The notes beneath the pieces were generated by a model, which saw only the letters and a list, made by a program, of their open reading frames with translations, was not told the origin of the DNA and did no database searches. 64,000 bases of DNA from assembly GCA_021234155.1 (NCBI GenBank), contig JAJEKV010000040.1, positions 9,467,541 to 9,531,540 on the forward strand. Direction: 5' to 3'. Numbering within the stretch: position 1 is the first letter of the stretch; the number at the start of each line of letters is the position of its first letter. Positions 44,300 through 55,530 of the stretch are shown one piece after another. The position numbers and the translations under genes were made by a program. This stretch comes from Isoetes taiwanensis (lineage: Eukaryota; Streptophyta; Lycopodiopsida; Isoetales; Isoetaceae).

Positions 44300-46250
44300 A
44301 CGTCAACCCGACTCATCAATATCTTAATTTTGTCCATTCTTGTATTGTATATTTCCTTGTCGAGTTGAACCCTTGGTTGATTTGCTATTTCTTCCCAAGA
44401 TTTCCAGCCCGGATCCATCATCATAAGGTCCCCTACAATGCGATACACCTTGATGCCATTGCATGTATTTTTTTGAATGAATACATGCAGGGCGGGTTAT
44501 TCTCACTATCACGCCATACACGGATGCCAAAAAACTTCACCTCTTTAGAATTAACATCAATACATGGTGGTCTATAGCCGAGGAGGAGGCTAAGTTCGGG
44601 CCTCCAAACATTCTCCACCGGGATGTTGAAGTGTTTGGGCCGGGGGTTGGCCCCGGAAATATGCGATCTCGGGAAGTTGGTATTTCAAGTATGGGCTGCC
44701 TACGAGGTGGGATTCTTGCACCCAATACTTAATCAATATCGAGGTGGGGAAGGAGAATTGTTGGATGGCTCTCCATATCATTTTAGCTTGCGAGCTTGTG
44801 CTTGAACAAAGGGTCCTTGCATCCCGACCCCCATCTTTCTTTGACTTGGTCAAGTCATCCCATGCTACCTTGTGTGTGCCACCGCGAAATAAATTTCCTA
44901 ATGGTTGTCTCTATCTTGGTATATGATGCTTTTATCCCCAATGATTCTTTGAAAGAAAAATAAACATGGTACTCCTATAGCGGCATTAGCAATCCCTGTA
45001 TTCTTCGGCCAAGGATAGGCAAGATGCATATGTCAGAGCTTTTTTTTTTTTTTTATCACGGTAACAATTGGCTCCCACAATCCTTTTAATGAAGGTTCAA
45101 AGCCAAGGGATACCTAATATCCTTTGTGCAGTTGATTCTTTATTTAGCACCTTGATTCCTTGCATAGATGCTTCTTGGAAATCCATAATTATGACACACT
45201 TACTTTTGTTCAAAACACACACGATATCTTTGCCAAAATCTTTCCATTGCGGGTTATGAAATTGGGTAGACTTTTCCCCATCTTCTTTCAAGAAAACAAA
45301 AGTATCGTTAGCATATTGCATAATGGAAAAATACCTCCCTTCCCTAGTAGTTGTAGGCAATGGATATCTCCTTTTGGTGCATGTACATCCTGACTTTGTC
45401 AAAACCGTACTATCGGGAATAGGTAGGGGCAAGGCCAGCCTTGCCTCACACCTCTTCTACAAGCGATGATGGGAGATCCATTGATTATCAGGATGAGGCT
45501 GATCATATTAAATCCATATACTTTACGGTAAACCATCTTAGGCAATCCAATGTGGGCCATGGCTTTCTCCAAGAATTGCCAACTAATTGTGTCTAAGCCC
45601 CTCACGAAATCTAACTTAGGAGCATACATACATGAAAGCTTGTTTAATCTGAGACCTTGGCGACTCAATATAGTTATCCAAAATATTTCTCACAGGGGAG
45701 AAAATTTGGCGTGATTTAAAGACCTTCATTAAGTTTGGCTTCAATCTGTTTGCAAGAATCTTAGCTAGCACCTTATAAGTGGTGTTAGTAAGTCTCCACT
45801 CACCAATGTTTGTTGGGTAGCCAACTTTTGGTATAAGGGTAATATGCCCTGCATTAATTGCTGGATGCAAATATCTAGCTTGCCATGCTCCTTGGATGAA
45901 AGTTATAAGATCATCTTTCATAATTTCCCAGAAACCTAAATAAAATTCAAGTTGAAACCCATCAGGGCCCGGGCTCTTACCATGTGCCATGGACTGTAGT
46001 ATTTCCTTTATCTCCCTTTCCTCAGGTGTTTTCAGTAACTCCTTGTCCTTTATTTCTGGTCCCTTAGGAATTTGAGTAAAGAAGTCATCTATGACCTTTG
46101 TATCTACCTCATACTTGGTAAACAACTTTTGGTATTCTTTGTGAAAATAATCTTGTATCTCCTTTTGAGAGGCCAAGGTGTTCCCCTTCCCATCCTTAAC
46201 CAGTACAATTCCATTGTTAATAATTCTGCTCTCCTGCACCTGCATCATCC
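44300..46250 (-). mobile_element. LINE (L1-like) reverse transcriptase, inactive
   Basis: The minus-strand frame 46248-45616 carries EEREIKEILQSMAHGKSPGP, then DGFQLEFY, LIPKVG and LAKILANRLKP, the start of an L1-type reverse transcriptase. Later frames give LDFVRGLDTISWQFLEKAM, RGVRQGWPCPYLF and FSIMQYANDTFVFLKED. The active-site box YADD reads YAND, and the conserved KAFD is degraded to RGLD, so the enzyme would be dead. Frameshifts separate the blocks. Downstream minus-strand pieces to about 44300 are the expected C-terminal region. The endonuclease part is missing (5' truncation). Confidence 0.85.
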
Positions 46251-46321
46251 ATTTGGGCTGAACCTGAAGAAAAAGGCTGAACCTGCATCATCCATTTGGG
46301 CTGAACCTGAAGAAAAAGGCT
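46238..46321. repeat. Two-copy 43 bp tandem duplication
   Basis: ACCTGCATCATCCATTTGGG with the following CTGAACCTGAAGAAAAAGGCTGA is present twice head to tail at the 5' edge of the LINE. Confidence 0.85.
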
Positions 46322-46754
46322 CCTAGAATCTGGGTTCAGATTGATATACTGAAAGAGATTCCTAAGCAGGACTACTATGGGGGGCCTATGTGTTTCCTTT
46401 TTATGTCAAGCAATAATTTATACAACATTATTATTATCAAGTTTGGAAACCATCATCTTGGGTTTTTCATAAAAGAAATAGGATATTTGTTGAAATTACG
46501 ACCATGGGTGTTATTCTTACTTGGGTAAGTGATTGGCATTCTAGCACTTTTTGAGCTCCAAGATTGTATGAATCACGTGGATCGGTAACTGTTGTTTGAA
46601 GTGGCAAAAAGATGCACCTTTTTAATAGGATATTTCAACTAGGGATTGTGGACAAGATTGGACAAGATCCAGTCCTTGGTTTGGAATATGCGGAGATCAT
46701 GTTAGCAAGGCATCTTCCAAGTGAGAAAAAAAGTGAATCTAGAGTGAAGGAACA

Positions 46755-48752
46755 ATGTTAGGAAGGGGGCGAGATCAAACCCAAGGTCTTGGCGATGGTG
46801 GCGGCAATTTCGTTTCTCCCTTGGCCCTCCGTTTACAGCAGGTATGGCTTCATACCCAGGTTTCTAAAGATTCCACATCCCCTGCTTCTTCATCTTCTGG
46901 CAGTTCCCAGATTGACTCACCCGGTTTTCAGTCCACCGCTAGCCCTGACCCTCTGGAAAACCCTCATGATGGACTATTTTTTGATCAATCTGAGCTTACA
47001 ACCCAAAATGATGGAAACAGAAGTCAGATACTTAGTAACATAGCTTCCATGTTGATGGATGAGGACATGGATGAACAGAACTTGCCGGACGAGGAATTAG
47101 ATGTTTGTATGGAGATTCTGCAAGATCTTCAAGATTTAGTAGACCCTAATAGCTTCTTGAGCTGTTCAGTGGCAGATGGTAACCTGGACTCCTCTTTTCT
47201 CGATTTTACCAGCGAAAGAGAGTTTACTCATGTCACCAGTTTTGGATCAGAGCAGTCCACAACATATCCAGAAGAAAGCCCTGAGAATGATCCATCTTAT
47301 TATTTGAATGACGAAGACTTAAGTTCTGTATTCCAGTTAAGTGACCTCGAAGGGTCAGATAGTTTTTTCTCAAGTGGTTCTAATGACTTTGGGGTGGATT
47401 ATCAGTATATCCAACCTAATAATGATCTTCCATCTCCAAGCTATGGAAATGGAGGAATGGCAACAGATATACAAGTTCAGGCACATCTTCAACCTAAGTC
47501 CAAACCAGAGATTGCCAGTTTTCCATGGCGCGCCCAGAAGGAAACTGCCTATCAGAAGGTTGTACAGAGATTAGGATTACACAACCCAATGCTGATAGAT
47601 CAACTAGTAGAGTGCGCTAGAACTGTGGCTAATGGAGATGTTATCAATGGTAATGCAATGATCGAAAGATTATCAAAAGAAGCTACCTATGGAAATGCCA
47701 CACAGCGTCTTGTGTACTTCTTCTTACAAGGATTAATGGCACGTATTTCTGCTACAGGGGGGATGCTTAGCACAGTTGACTGTTGTCATCGGCCCTCAAC
47801 AGCAGAAGCGCTCAATATTGTGAAGGTAGTAGTGGACAGGACACCCTTTTACAGATTGCCATATTTTTTCAGCAACCAGGTCATTTTGAGTGCATGCCAG
47901 GGATATGATAAGATACATATAATAGAATTTGGAACAACTTATGGCTATGGCTTCCAGTGGCCCCCTTTTATTCGTGATATATCTAAGTCCTCTCCAGCCC
48001 CTCAATTACGCATGAGTTTCATAGATTATCCTTGTCAAGGTTCGACATTAGAAAAGCTACGGGATATTGGCAGAAGGTTAATGCAGTATGCAGCACCATT
48101 TGGTGTAAATCTTAAAACTCATGCAATTGAAGAGAAATGGGAATCTGTAAATGTGGCTCTACAGCAGGATGAGCTTTTAATTGTCAATACAGTATTCAGG
48201 CAGCAAAATCTGTTTGATGAGACAGTGATACCGGAATGTCCTCGGAAATTATGGCTGAAGAAAGTAGCCAGCATGAAGCCTGCACTTTTCATTCAAGGCG
48301 TGCTTAATCTACCAGAGACTGCACCTTTCTTTATGACTAGGTTCCTAGAGATAATCCCATGGTATGCAACCATGATGGATATTCTAGAAACATGTTTAGG
48401 GGATAATGCAGGGGATAATGCTCATGTGAGGGAACTGTTTGAGAGGCGTAGATTTGGGAGACGAATAGTGAACGTGGTTGCTTGTGAAGGATTGGAGCGG
48501 ACAGAAAGGAGTGAAACGTATAAGAGATGGCACTCTAGAATGGAGGATGCTGGTTTTGTACTTCCAGAGATAGATGCAAACATATTAAGAACATCACAAG
48601 AGATGGTAAACTCATATAACAAAGATTTCTACTTAACCACAGATGGAGGCTGGCTTCTATTTGGATGGAAGGAGCAGGTACTACAAGGTTTTTCAGCTTG
48701 GACCTTCAAAAGAAAGGAATCTCGGCGTGGCAGATCCAAGCGAACTGCTTGA
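46755..48752 (+). CDS. GRAS-domain transcriptional regulator, LISCL/SCL9-SCL14 type
   Basis: This is a 665-residue intronless protein, as usual for GRAS genes. An in-frame TAG 12 bases before the ATG fixes the start. The N-terminal 270 residues are acidic and Ser-rich (DEDMDEQNLPDEELD, DLSSVFQLSDLE), the activation-type region of the LISCL group. The GRAS domain starts near residue 280 with LIDQLVECARTVANGD (LHR I). Next is the VHIID-type box KIHIIEFGTTYGYGFQWPPF near residue 385, where Glu replaces the usual Asp. Then come LHR II, a PFYRE-like region (NTVFRQQNLFDETV), and a C-terminal SAW segment GGWLLFGWKEQ...FSAWTF. Family members act in the nucleus in stress, detoxification or meiosis-linked transcription. 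The target is unknown here. Nothing suggests decay. Confidence 0.93.
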   Translation: MLGRGRDQTQGLGDGGGNFVSPLALRLQQVWLHTQVSKDSTSPASSSSGSSQIDSPGFQSTASPDPLENPHDGLFFDQSELTTQNDGNRSQILSNIASMLMDEDMDEQNLPDEELDVCMEILQDLQDLVDPNSFLSCSVADGNLDSSFLDFTSEREFTHVTSFGSEQSTTYPEESPENDPSYYLNDEDLSSVFQLSDLEGSDSFFSSGSNDFGVDYQYIQPNNDLPSPSYGNGGMATDIQVQAHLQPKSKPEIASFPWRAQKETAYQKVVQRLGLHNPMLIDQLVECARTVANGDVINGNAMIERLSKEATYGNATQRLVYFFLQGLMARISATGGMLSTVDCCHRPSTAEALNIVKVVVDRTPFYRLPYFFSNQVILSACQGYDKIHIIEFGTTYGYGFQWPPFIRDISKSSPAPQLRMSFIDYPCQGSTLEKLRDIGRRLMQYAAPFGVNLKTHAIEEKWESVNVALQQDELLIVNTVFRQQNLFDETVIPECPRKLWLKKVASMKPALFIQGVLNLPETAPFFMTRFLEIIPWYATMMDILETCLGDNAGDNAHVRELFERRRFGRRIVNVVACEGLERTERSETYKRWHSRMEDAGFVLPEIDANILRTSQEMVNSYNKDFYLTTDGGWLLFGWKEQVLQGFSAWTFKRKESRRGRSKRTA

Positions 48753-48755
48753 ACT

Positions 48756-49700
48756 AATTGTCATCGTTTTTTTGAAAATATGGCCATGTTTTTCGAGATT
48801 TCAAGTCTCAGAACTTTTTCCAAACAGACCCGTATAAGTTGTATGAGTTGTTCTCTACTATGAACATGAATCTTGTATAGATCTGATCATTCTTTTTGTG
48901 CTAGTGCCTAGTCCTATTCATTAACAGGGATCACATTTTGTGCAATCAGTTAATTTTGTTTCAACTATTTGGGTAACCTACATTTAATTCGTCTTTCCAA
49001 GAGCTTGAATTGCCTGAATTTCACAAGCTCCACTTAAAATGATTTTTATTAGTTAATGTTATTCTTCTCATAAACTGTACAATACCATATTCCAGCATTT
49101 TCAAAATTTTATAGACTGAGTTATATACGAAAGCCATAGGCCTGATCATGTACTGCGTGAACAATGAAAAAGAAGGGAGGAGACAGTTTCCATCGGAATA
49201 AATTTGAATAAGACATTACACCATTCACAGATGGCATGAAAAGACTCAGAAAAAAGGCAAAGGTTGACTGCTCCATAGTTTGGAGTTTTGTACATAAATA
49301 TTAGGGTCCATAGCATATACTATTACTGCAAGTGGTATTAGTTGACAAACTTTACAAGCGTATTTTGAAATTTGTCCAATCTAGGCGCAAATCTTGGCGA
49401 GGAATGGGCTAATACGGAGCTTCATAGCAACAAAGAAACCCATCACTTATTTTTTCCACATAAATCCAAATTTGGCATCGGCCCACGTCAACGCTCATTG
49501 CCTTGTCTTGTGGGGTATAGTGATTTTGGGATGTGGAAGCTTATCCAATGAACGGGTGGAAATGCATTACACCAACTAGGCACTAGAATAGGATATTCAA
49601 ATGTTGTATGACACAAACTATCATGCTCATGCTTGTTTTCTTAGAGCTCTAAAGCATCATAATTAACAAGCTAAGCATTCCTCGACACCATTGGGGCTGG
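48756..49700. other. 3' flank of the GRAS gene, no gene seen
   Basis: AT-rich, probably holding the 3' untranslated region. TTTTTATTAGTTAATG near 49045 and short frames offer no recognisable feature. Confidence 0.4.
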
Positions 49701-49843
49701 GTTTCGAATACCTAGCTCCATGCTCATAATGTATATCGAGTCATTGTGTTAGAGCTCAATCTATGTGCTTTGAGTTTGAATATCTAGCTCCATGCTCACA
49801 ACGTATATCGAGTTGTTGTGTTTGAGTTCAATCTATGTGCTTT
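49701..49843. repeat. Two-copy 72 bp tandem duplication
   Basis: TCGAATACCTAGCTCCATGC and the following sequence through TCAATCTATGTGCTTTGAG repeat once with about 85% identity by eye. Confidence 0.8.
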
Positions 49844-49869
49844 TGGTTTAATTGTCTGTGTCTCACTTT

Positions 49870-50093
49870 GTCAGTTAAAACCTACAGTAGGAGATGCCCC
49901 TCCATACCTAATAAGCAATTCCAAGATAGCACAAATTATTAAAGTGTGCAGGAACCATCGGCAAGACCTGTATTATTGCTTTGTGGACTTCGCCAAAGCC
50001 TTGGGAAGAGAAATTATTGTAAGATATATAGAAAATATTGATGCTAAAAGTATTGAAGATGGCAAATTAGCTTATATACATTTAGTGGGATAG
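49870..50093 (+). mobile_element. LINE reverse-transcriptase fragment
   Basis: The frame reads NSKIAQIIKVCRNHRQDLYY, then CFVDFAKALGREII. This matches the LINE segment that ends in the first catalytic box (normally VDFKKAFD), with Asp of AFD replaced by Gly. About 70 codons survive. Confidence 0.6.
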
Positions 50094-51722
50094 ATCTTCC
50101 TCATATTAATACTTGCATAGTGAATGAATTTGAAATAGATTTATTCAATAACTTTATTGTTGAGAAGATGTAGCTTAAACAAGCACTTGGACAGAGATTG
50201 AAGATGAACCAAAGTTTATTCTCTTTATAATCAATTGAACTATTTCTGTGGAACCGATGTATCTACATAAGGGCCCACAATTAAAAAATATGACAAATAG
50301 ATGTGAACTTATATGTCATGCTTGAGAATCCTTTTGTGCATTGTTCAAAATTCAAGGTAAGATTGGCTCATTGTAGCAATTAACAGACCATCATATTTCC
50401 ATCTAGCATTTGTATATGTTATTTGTTCATGGCCTAACAAAGTTGCAAGTGGGAATCTCAAATGTAACATAATCTCCTCAACATATACCTATATAACCAC
50501 TACCACACTCTACATTACGACATTTCCCTCTTCCTATACTCCGATTGATTGAATTTACATGTACAAGAAATTTATCGTGGTGGCCAAGGCCATCGCGAAC
50601 ATTTATGTTTACCAAGTTGGCGTGAGTTCAGAATTCAAGTATTATGAACATATTATGCCATGGAAAAGAATCTAGTAAGGGCATTTCAAAATGATCTTTT
50701 TTCAATAAATAGCCCATCAATTAGTCAGCTAAGTGACTTATAACAAAGCCCTCTTTTGTTAGCGTTAGAATGGTGTTGATATTCACCCCCTAAGTATATA
50801 GCTTATGATTACACAACATAGGCTTTTTATTCATCTCAACGGTTTGTCTACAATGGTATAGAGTGGGTAGGTGCACGCCGCACGCAAGCTACCCAAATTG
50901 AAAAATTCGGACTTTTGTTCATATGTTGTCATTTTGTTTCTTTAGTATAGTGAGAAATCAATGGCTATATATTTGTAGTATGTGATAATATTGAGGTATG
51001 TAAATGGCTCTCTAATATACATATGTTCTCTCTCCTCTGTTTGAGAATAATCTTAAACTATATTGCATGTCAGTGAGTTCATATACTGCTAGAGATAGCT
51101 AACACCTTGTTATTGTAGGAAATTTGTTCTAGATTTGCTACAGATCTATCTCCAACTGTAAACCTGTTGGCTTATAAAAGTATTAAAATTTTCTACTTTT
51201 GCCTTTTGCTTTTGATTTCATCCACGGATAGGAATATTTGGCTTTGAAATTTGAATCCCAGTGTTATAATGATTTCATGAGACCAGAAAATTAAAAAAAA
51301 CATTATGCACAACTCTGGATTTCTAAAACACAGGCATGAAAGCATTGCATACCAGATTAACCTTAATGAATATGATAATACAGGATGTCTTTATTGGGCT
51401 CGAAAGTAGTGTAAAATTATGTAGAAAGCATAGAACTATCACTAAGATGATATAGCTTAACCTTGAAATGTAGAACGAACCAGGCCAAAGGAGAGACACA
51501 GACGATGGTAGCAATGCCTTGGACTAGAAAGAAATCTTTCTTCTTCAGAGGGAGATTGTAATCAGAGATGTATCACGTTCACTATTTCAATAATGGACCA
51601 TGTTCCTGTAGGAATTATATCTGTGCATGGGCCTTTCTTGATCAATACCATAGATTTCGACTTCTTAGTTCACCTCAAGGCTCAGTAATGAAGATTATGA
51701 AGAACTTATCAATGCCATAAAC
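50094..51722. other. No gene recognised
   Basis: AT-rich spacer between a LINE scrap and the copia LTR. No frame above 70 codons on either strand looks coding. Confidence 0.4.
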
Positions 51723-52228
51723 TGTTAGAATTATATGAAATCATGACAATTTGTGTTTGTCTAGGTCATGAGGTCACAAGGTGAAAATTAACCTAAAGGG
51801 ATAAAGGGTTGATTAAATGAATATTATGGGTAAGGAAACCACTGAGGTTATTAACTAATTATGTTATAATGACGGTCAAATAAGAGAATAACATACAACG
51901 AGCATTTCTAGCTTGTTGCGCCATAACCGTCGGAAATTATGTATATATCTCTGTATAGACTTAACAAAATCACTGGGTTGAGCACTTTCGAATCATCCAA
52001 TCAAGGTCTCTCTATAGATCTGTCGGACTTGATATTGAGTATGATATAATGGTTGTAATTCGAGTCTGCACCATTGTTTAAAGTTGTCTCATTCGAACAG
52101 TAAATTTGTGCTACAGTACCACTATGGTCAATGGTTGTTAGTTAAACGCAAATAGACAAATACCAATGAATATGCATTGAGTAGGCTATTCATTTTCTTG
52201 ACTGAAAACAAGTTGTAAGCATCTTACA
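51723..52228 (+). repeat. 5' LTR of a Ty1/copia element
   Basis: Starts TGTTAGAATTATATG and ends CATCTTACA directly before the primer-binding site. TGT...ACA ends and a length of about 506 bp are normal for plant copia elements. The 3' partner is absent from the window. Confidence 0.75.
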
Positions 52229-52241
52229 TTGGTATCAGAGC
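52229..52241 (+). other. copia primer-binding site
   Basis: TTGGTATCAGAGC is complementary to the 3' region of initiator methionine tRNA, the standard primer of plant Ty1/copia reverse transcription. Confidence 0.9.
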
Positions 52242-52247
52242 TATGTC

Positions 52248-53218
52248 TAGCATATTTGGAGCAGAACTCTTAGGAGCAATCGAAGTTTACAACAGGTTTA
52301 GAAGGAAAAGGTAAAGCATGTATTAGAAGTTGAAGATTTATGGTATTTGATTGAAGATAAAAATGCCATTAAAGTAAGCACTGCAGCAGTCAAGAATGCA
52401 GTTGCAGAGGGTGCTAGTTCATCTATTAATGAAGGTTCCAGCGGTGGTAGAATAGTGGAACAAGTCGTAACTAGCAGTAGGACTGATGGTGAAGGGAAGT
52501 CTGAGCAAGCTAAAATAAAAGAAGCTCATGGTATTATTATGAGTAGAGTTGGATACAATATTGTGATAAGGATTAGAGGCAAAAGTCCAAAGGAAATGTG
52601 GAAGTATATGCTCCATAACTATGAAGAAAGACGTCTTAACAAATAGATGTGCTTGATCAAGAGTTTAGAAAACTCAAATATACTGACAAAGAAGATGTTG
52701 ATTCTTTCGTTCAGAAATTTGACAATATGGTAGCAGATCTTGAAGGTGCAGGAGTCTATCTTTCTCAAGAGCAACAAATTCTTCAAGCGGCCAGGGCTGT
52801 AGCAGACATAAGGCAGCTATCAGTCTTCATCAAAAACCTGGCCAAGACAAGGAGTGAAGCAGAAAGGATGCTGAGGACTGAGATTGAGCAACAAGATGTT
52901 GGTAATGGTGCTGAAATTTATCTTGCTAAAGGACAATCAAAGGGAAAGGATAAAGGTAAAATAGGGCCTTGTTTTCAATGTGATATGCTAGGGCATATAA
53001 AATCAAATTGTCCTAAACTAAACAAAGAAGGAAAGGAGAAGAATTGCTTTTCATGTGGAGGGCGTGGACATTTTGCTTCTGTTTGTCCTACTCCAAAGGG
53101 AGAAGGAAGAGGTCGAGCCAAGGAGCTTAGAGGAAGATCTGGATTTCAAAGAGGAAGAGCAAGAGAAAGGGGAAGAATTTCCAGTGCCAATATAGCTGAA
53201 GAGATGTCTCTTGAATAA
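52248..53218 (+). pseudogene. copia gag
   Basis: The frame begins MSSIFGAELLGAIEVYN, then breaks near 52310 and again at a TAG near 52644. The long block 52649-53218 has gag motifs (FRKLKYTDKEDVDSFVQKFD) and two zinc knuckles, CFQCDMLGHIKSNC and CFSCGGRGHFASVC, both CX2CX4HX4C. A basic Arg/Gly tail follows. Capsid and RNA-binding role by family; inactive here. Confidence 0.85.
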
Positions 53219-53229
53219 TGATGATGAGA

Positions 53230-55530
53230 ACATTGAGGTAACTAATTCCAAAATATTTTTGGCTTCTAAGCATGATTATTTGACAAATGACAACTTATTT
53301 ATATTAGATAGTAGAGCTGAAAGATCGGTAGCATGCAATGAAAATGCTTTGAAGGAGTGCAAAGGAAATGCTCATGGTCACATACAAGTAGAAAATGGAG
53401 ATATGCAAAAAATAGAAGATGTTGGAGTTTTGGAGCTCTTTGATTTGGAAGAATAGAATAGAATAGAATAGTTTTTTTAACATCCACGGAGACCAATAGG
53501 TCATGGGACCCATACAATGGGCTAGTACAATCATTACTACTAGGATTAAAAAACCCCTGCCTCGAAAGGTTTTCAAGGGAAAAACCTTTGCAGTGATAGA
53601 GCTGAAAAATGTACTTTGTGTACCTAGTCTATTGAGAAATTTGATTTCAATAAGTCAGTTAGTAGATCTTGGATTCAAAGTTGTTTTTGAACAACAACAT
53701 TGTAAAATCTTACATGGAAATAAAATGAGGTTTTTAGTAAAAAGGATTGGCAATTTGTTTGATTTAAATGCAGGCTGTCTTGGAAGTATAAACTCTGTAA
53801 CAGAAGTTGACATTAAAACATGGCATGAATGATTATGTCATACCAATGTGAGAAATATAGAAATAATGATTGAAAAAGGTCTAATCCATGCTTCAGAAAA
53901 GAAGACAACTGAAAATACTTGCAATGGATGCATGCTGAGAAAAAGTAGCAGACTGCCATTCAAGAAAAGTTCAAAAAGAGCCAAAGAAGTCTTGGAGTTA
54001 GTGCACCGCAGTTTGGACCTCTGCACATCACTGAACAACATGTAAGAAATATTTTATTCGATTTATAGATGACTATAGCAGAAAAGCCAAATTATATTCT
54101 TTGCAAACTAAAGATTTAGCTTTTGAGGCTTTTAAAATATATGCAAATGAAATAGAGTATAGCACTGGAAAGAAAATTACATGTGTGAGATCAGATAAAG
54201 GAGGAAATACATGTCAAACCGATTAGAAAATATTGCATTCAAAGACGAATTAGAAGACAAATGACTTGTAGCCACACATCTCAACAGAATGGTGTAGCAG
54301 AAAGGAAAAACAGATCAATTTTAAATGCAGTAAGGGCCATGCTCAAATATACAAGGTTACCAAACTTTTTATGGGAGGAAGCTGCTAAAACATCAGTGCT
54401 CATACAAAATTTGTTGCCTTCATCAAGCATAGGAGGAGGAATTCCAGAAAAGTTATGGTCAAATAAGGAATTAAAATATGACTTAGCATATGCACACGTA
54501 CCTGCTGAGCAAAGAAAGAAGTTGGATGATAGGTCTTGGATCACCTATCTAGTTGGATATGATGAGCTATCAAAGGGATATCGATTGTATAGCCCAGCCA
54601 AAAGATGTATCATAATAAGCAGAGATGTGCACTTTATAGAAAGTAACTGTACAAACCAAGACAATTGACATTCAGGAACAAACAAGAGGAGAATGCAGAA
54701 GTTAAAACTGAAAAACAGAAAAGTTTTGATAGTATTTTCATTAATGATGATGATGAGTAGACATTTGATAATGTGGACAGTCAGAATGAGATCTCAAAAG
54801 ATCATGATGACGAAATTGAGAGCATGCATGATCACGGTGACAATCATAATAAGATTTCAAAGGAAGATGCATTGATGGAGAAAAGGCTGAAACTGGCTGC
54901 ATGATCACCGGAGAATACCACTAGCGAAAAGCATTAAATTGGATAGACTGCGAGAGATAGATGTGGACAGAGTATGGTGACGGTGATGCTGGAAGATGAA
55001 GAATTCAAAGGAATCAAATGAAGAAGCCACGATGTATTGGAAGGTGGAGTTCGACTACGAAGCCATTGAGTCAACTGAAGCATTGGCATGGAAAAAGGAT
55101 ATGGAGGCAGAAATGGAATCATTTCAAAGAACATCTACCTATGATATGGTGGAATTACCAAAAAGAAAGAATATTATTGGCAACAAGTGGATTTTTAAAG
55201 TGAAATTAGAGGCAGATGGGATCATACCGTCTGAGGCGGATTAGTAGCTTTCGGGCTTTTTCCACCAGGAGGAAGGGGTATAGATTTTGAAGACGCAGCA
55301 CTTCTCATATTGTAAAGTTGACCATTGTAAGGATCTTGTTAGCAATGGCTAATATGGAAATCCACCATATGGATGTCAATACTGCATACTTGAATGCAAA
55401 ACTAGAGGAGGAAGTATACACGAGACAAGCTCCAGGCTTTGAACAAGGGAATAACAAAGTCTGGAAGCTCAAATGGGCTGTTTATGGGATAAAACAATCT
55501 CCACACGTAAAACCTAACAAATAGTGCAGG
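53230..55530 (+). pseudogene. copia pol, truncated in the reverse transcriptase
   Basis: The protease box reads FILDSRAERSVACN, with Gly of DSGA lost. After an inserted LINE scrap come LKNVLCVPSLLRNLISI, an integrase zinc region (WHE, then CNGCMLRKSSRLPF), and an integrase core split by stops (DDYSRK, HTSQQNGVAERKNRSI). The reverse-transcriptase start follows (AWKKDMEAEMES, NIIGNKWIFKVK, IHHMDVNTAYLN, LKWAVYGIKQSP). Sequence leaves the element near 55505, before YVDD and RNase H. No 3' LTR follows. Confidence 0.85.
53452..53598 (-). mobile_element. LINE 3' scrap nested in the copia pol
   Basis: About 145 bp match the ends of the LINEs at 25.0 and 27.0 kb, including the AGAAT units, the T run, GTCCATGGAG-type terminus (here ATCCACGGAGACC), and the sequence through CCTTTGCAGT. 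It interrupts the protein between the protease and LKNVLCVP, so it came after the copia insertion. Confidence 0.85.

Noticed and set aside
47796-48622. Minus-strand frames inside the GRAS gene
   Set aside because: Antisense shadows of a well-supported intronless gene.
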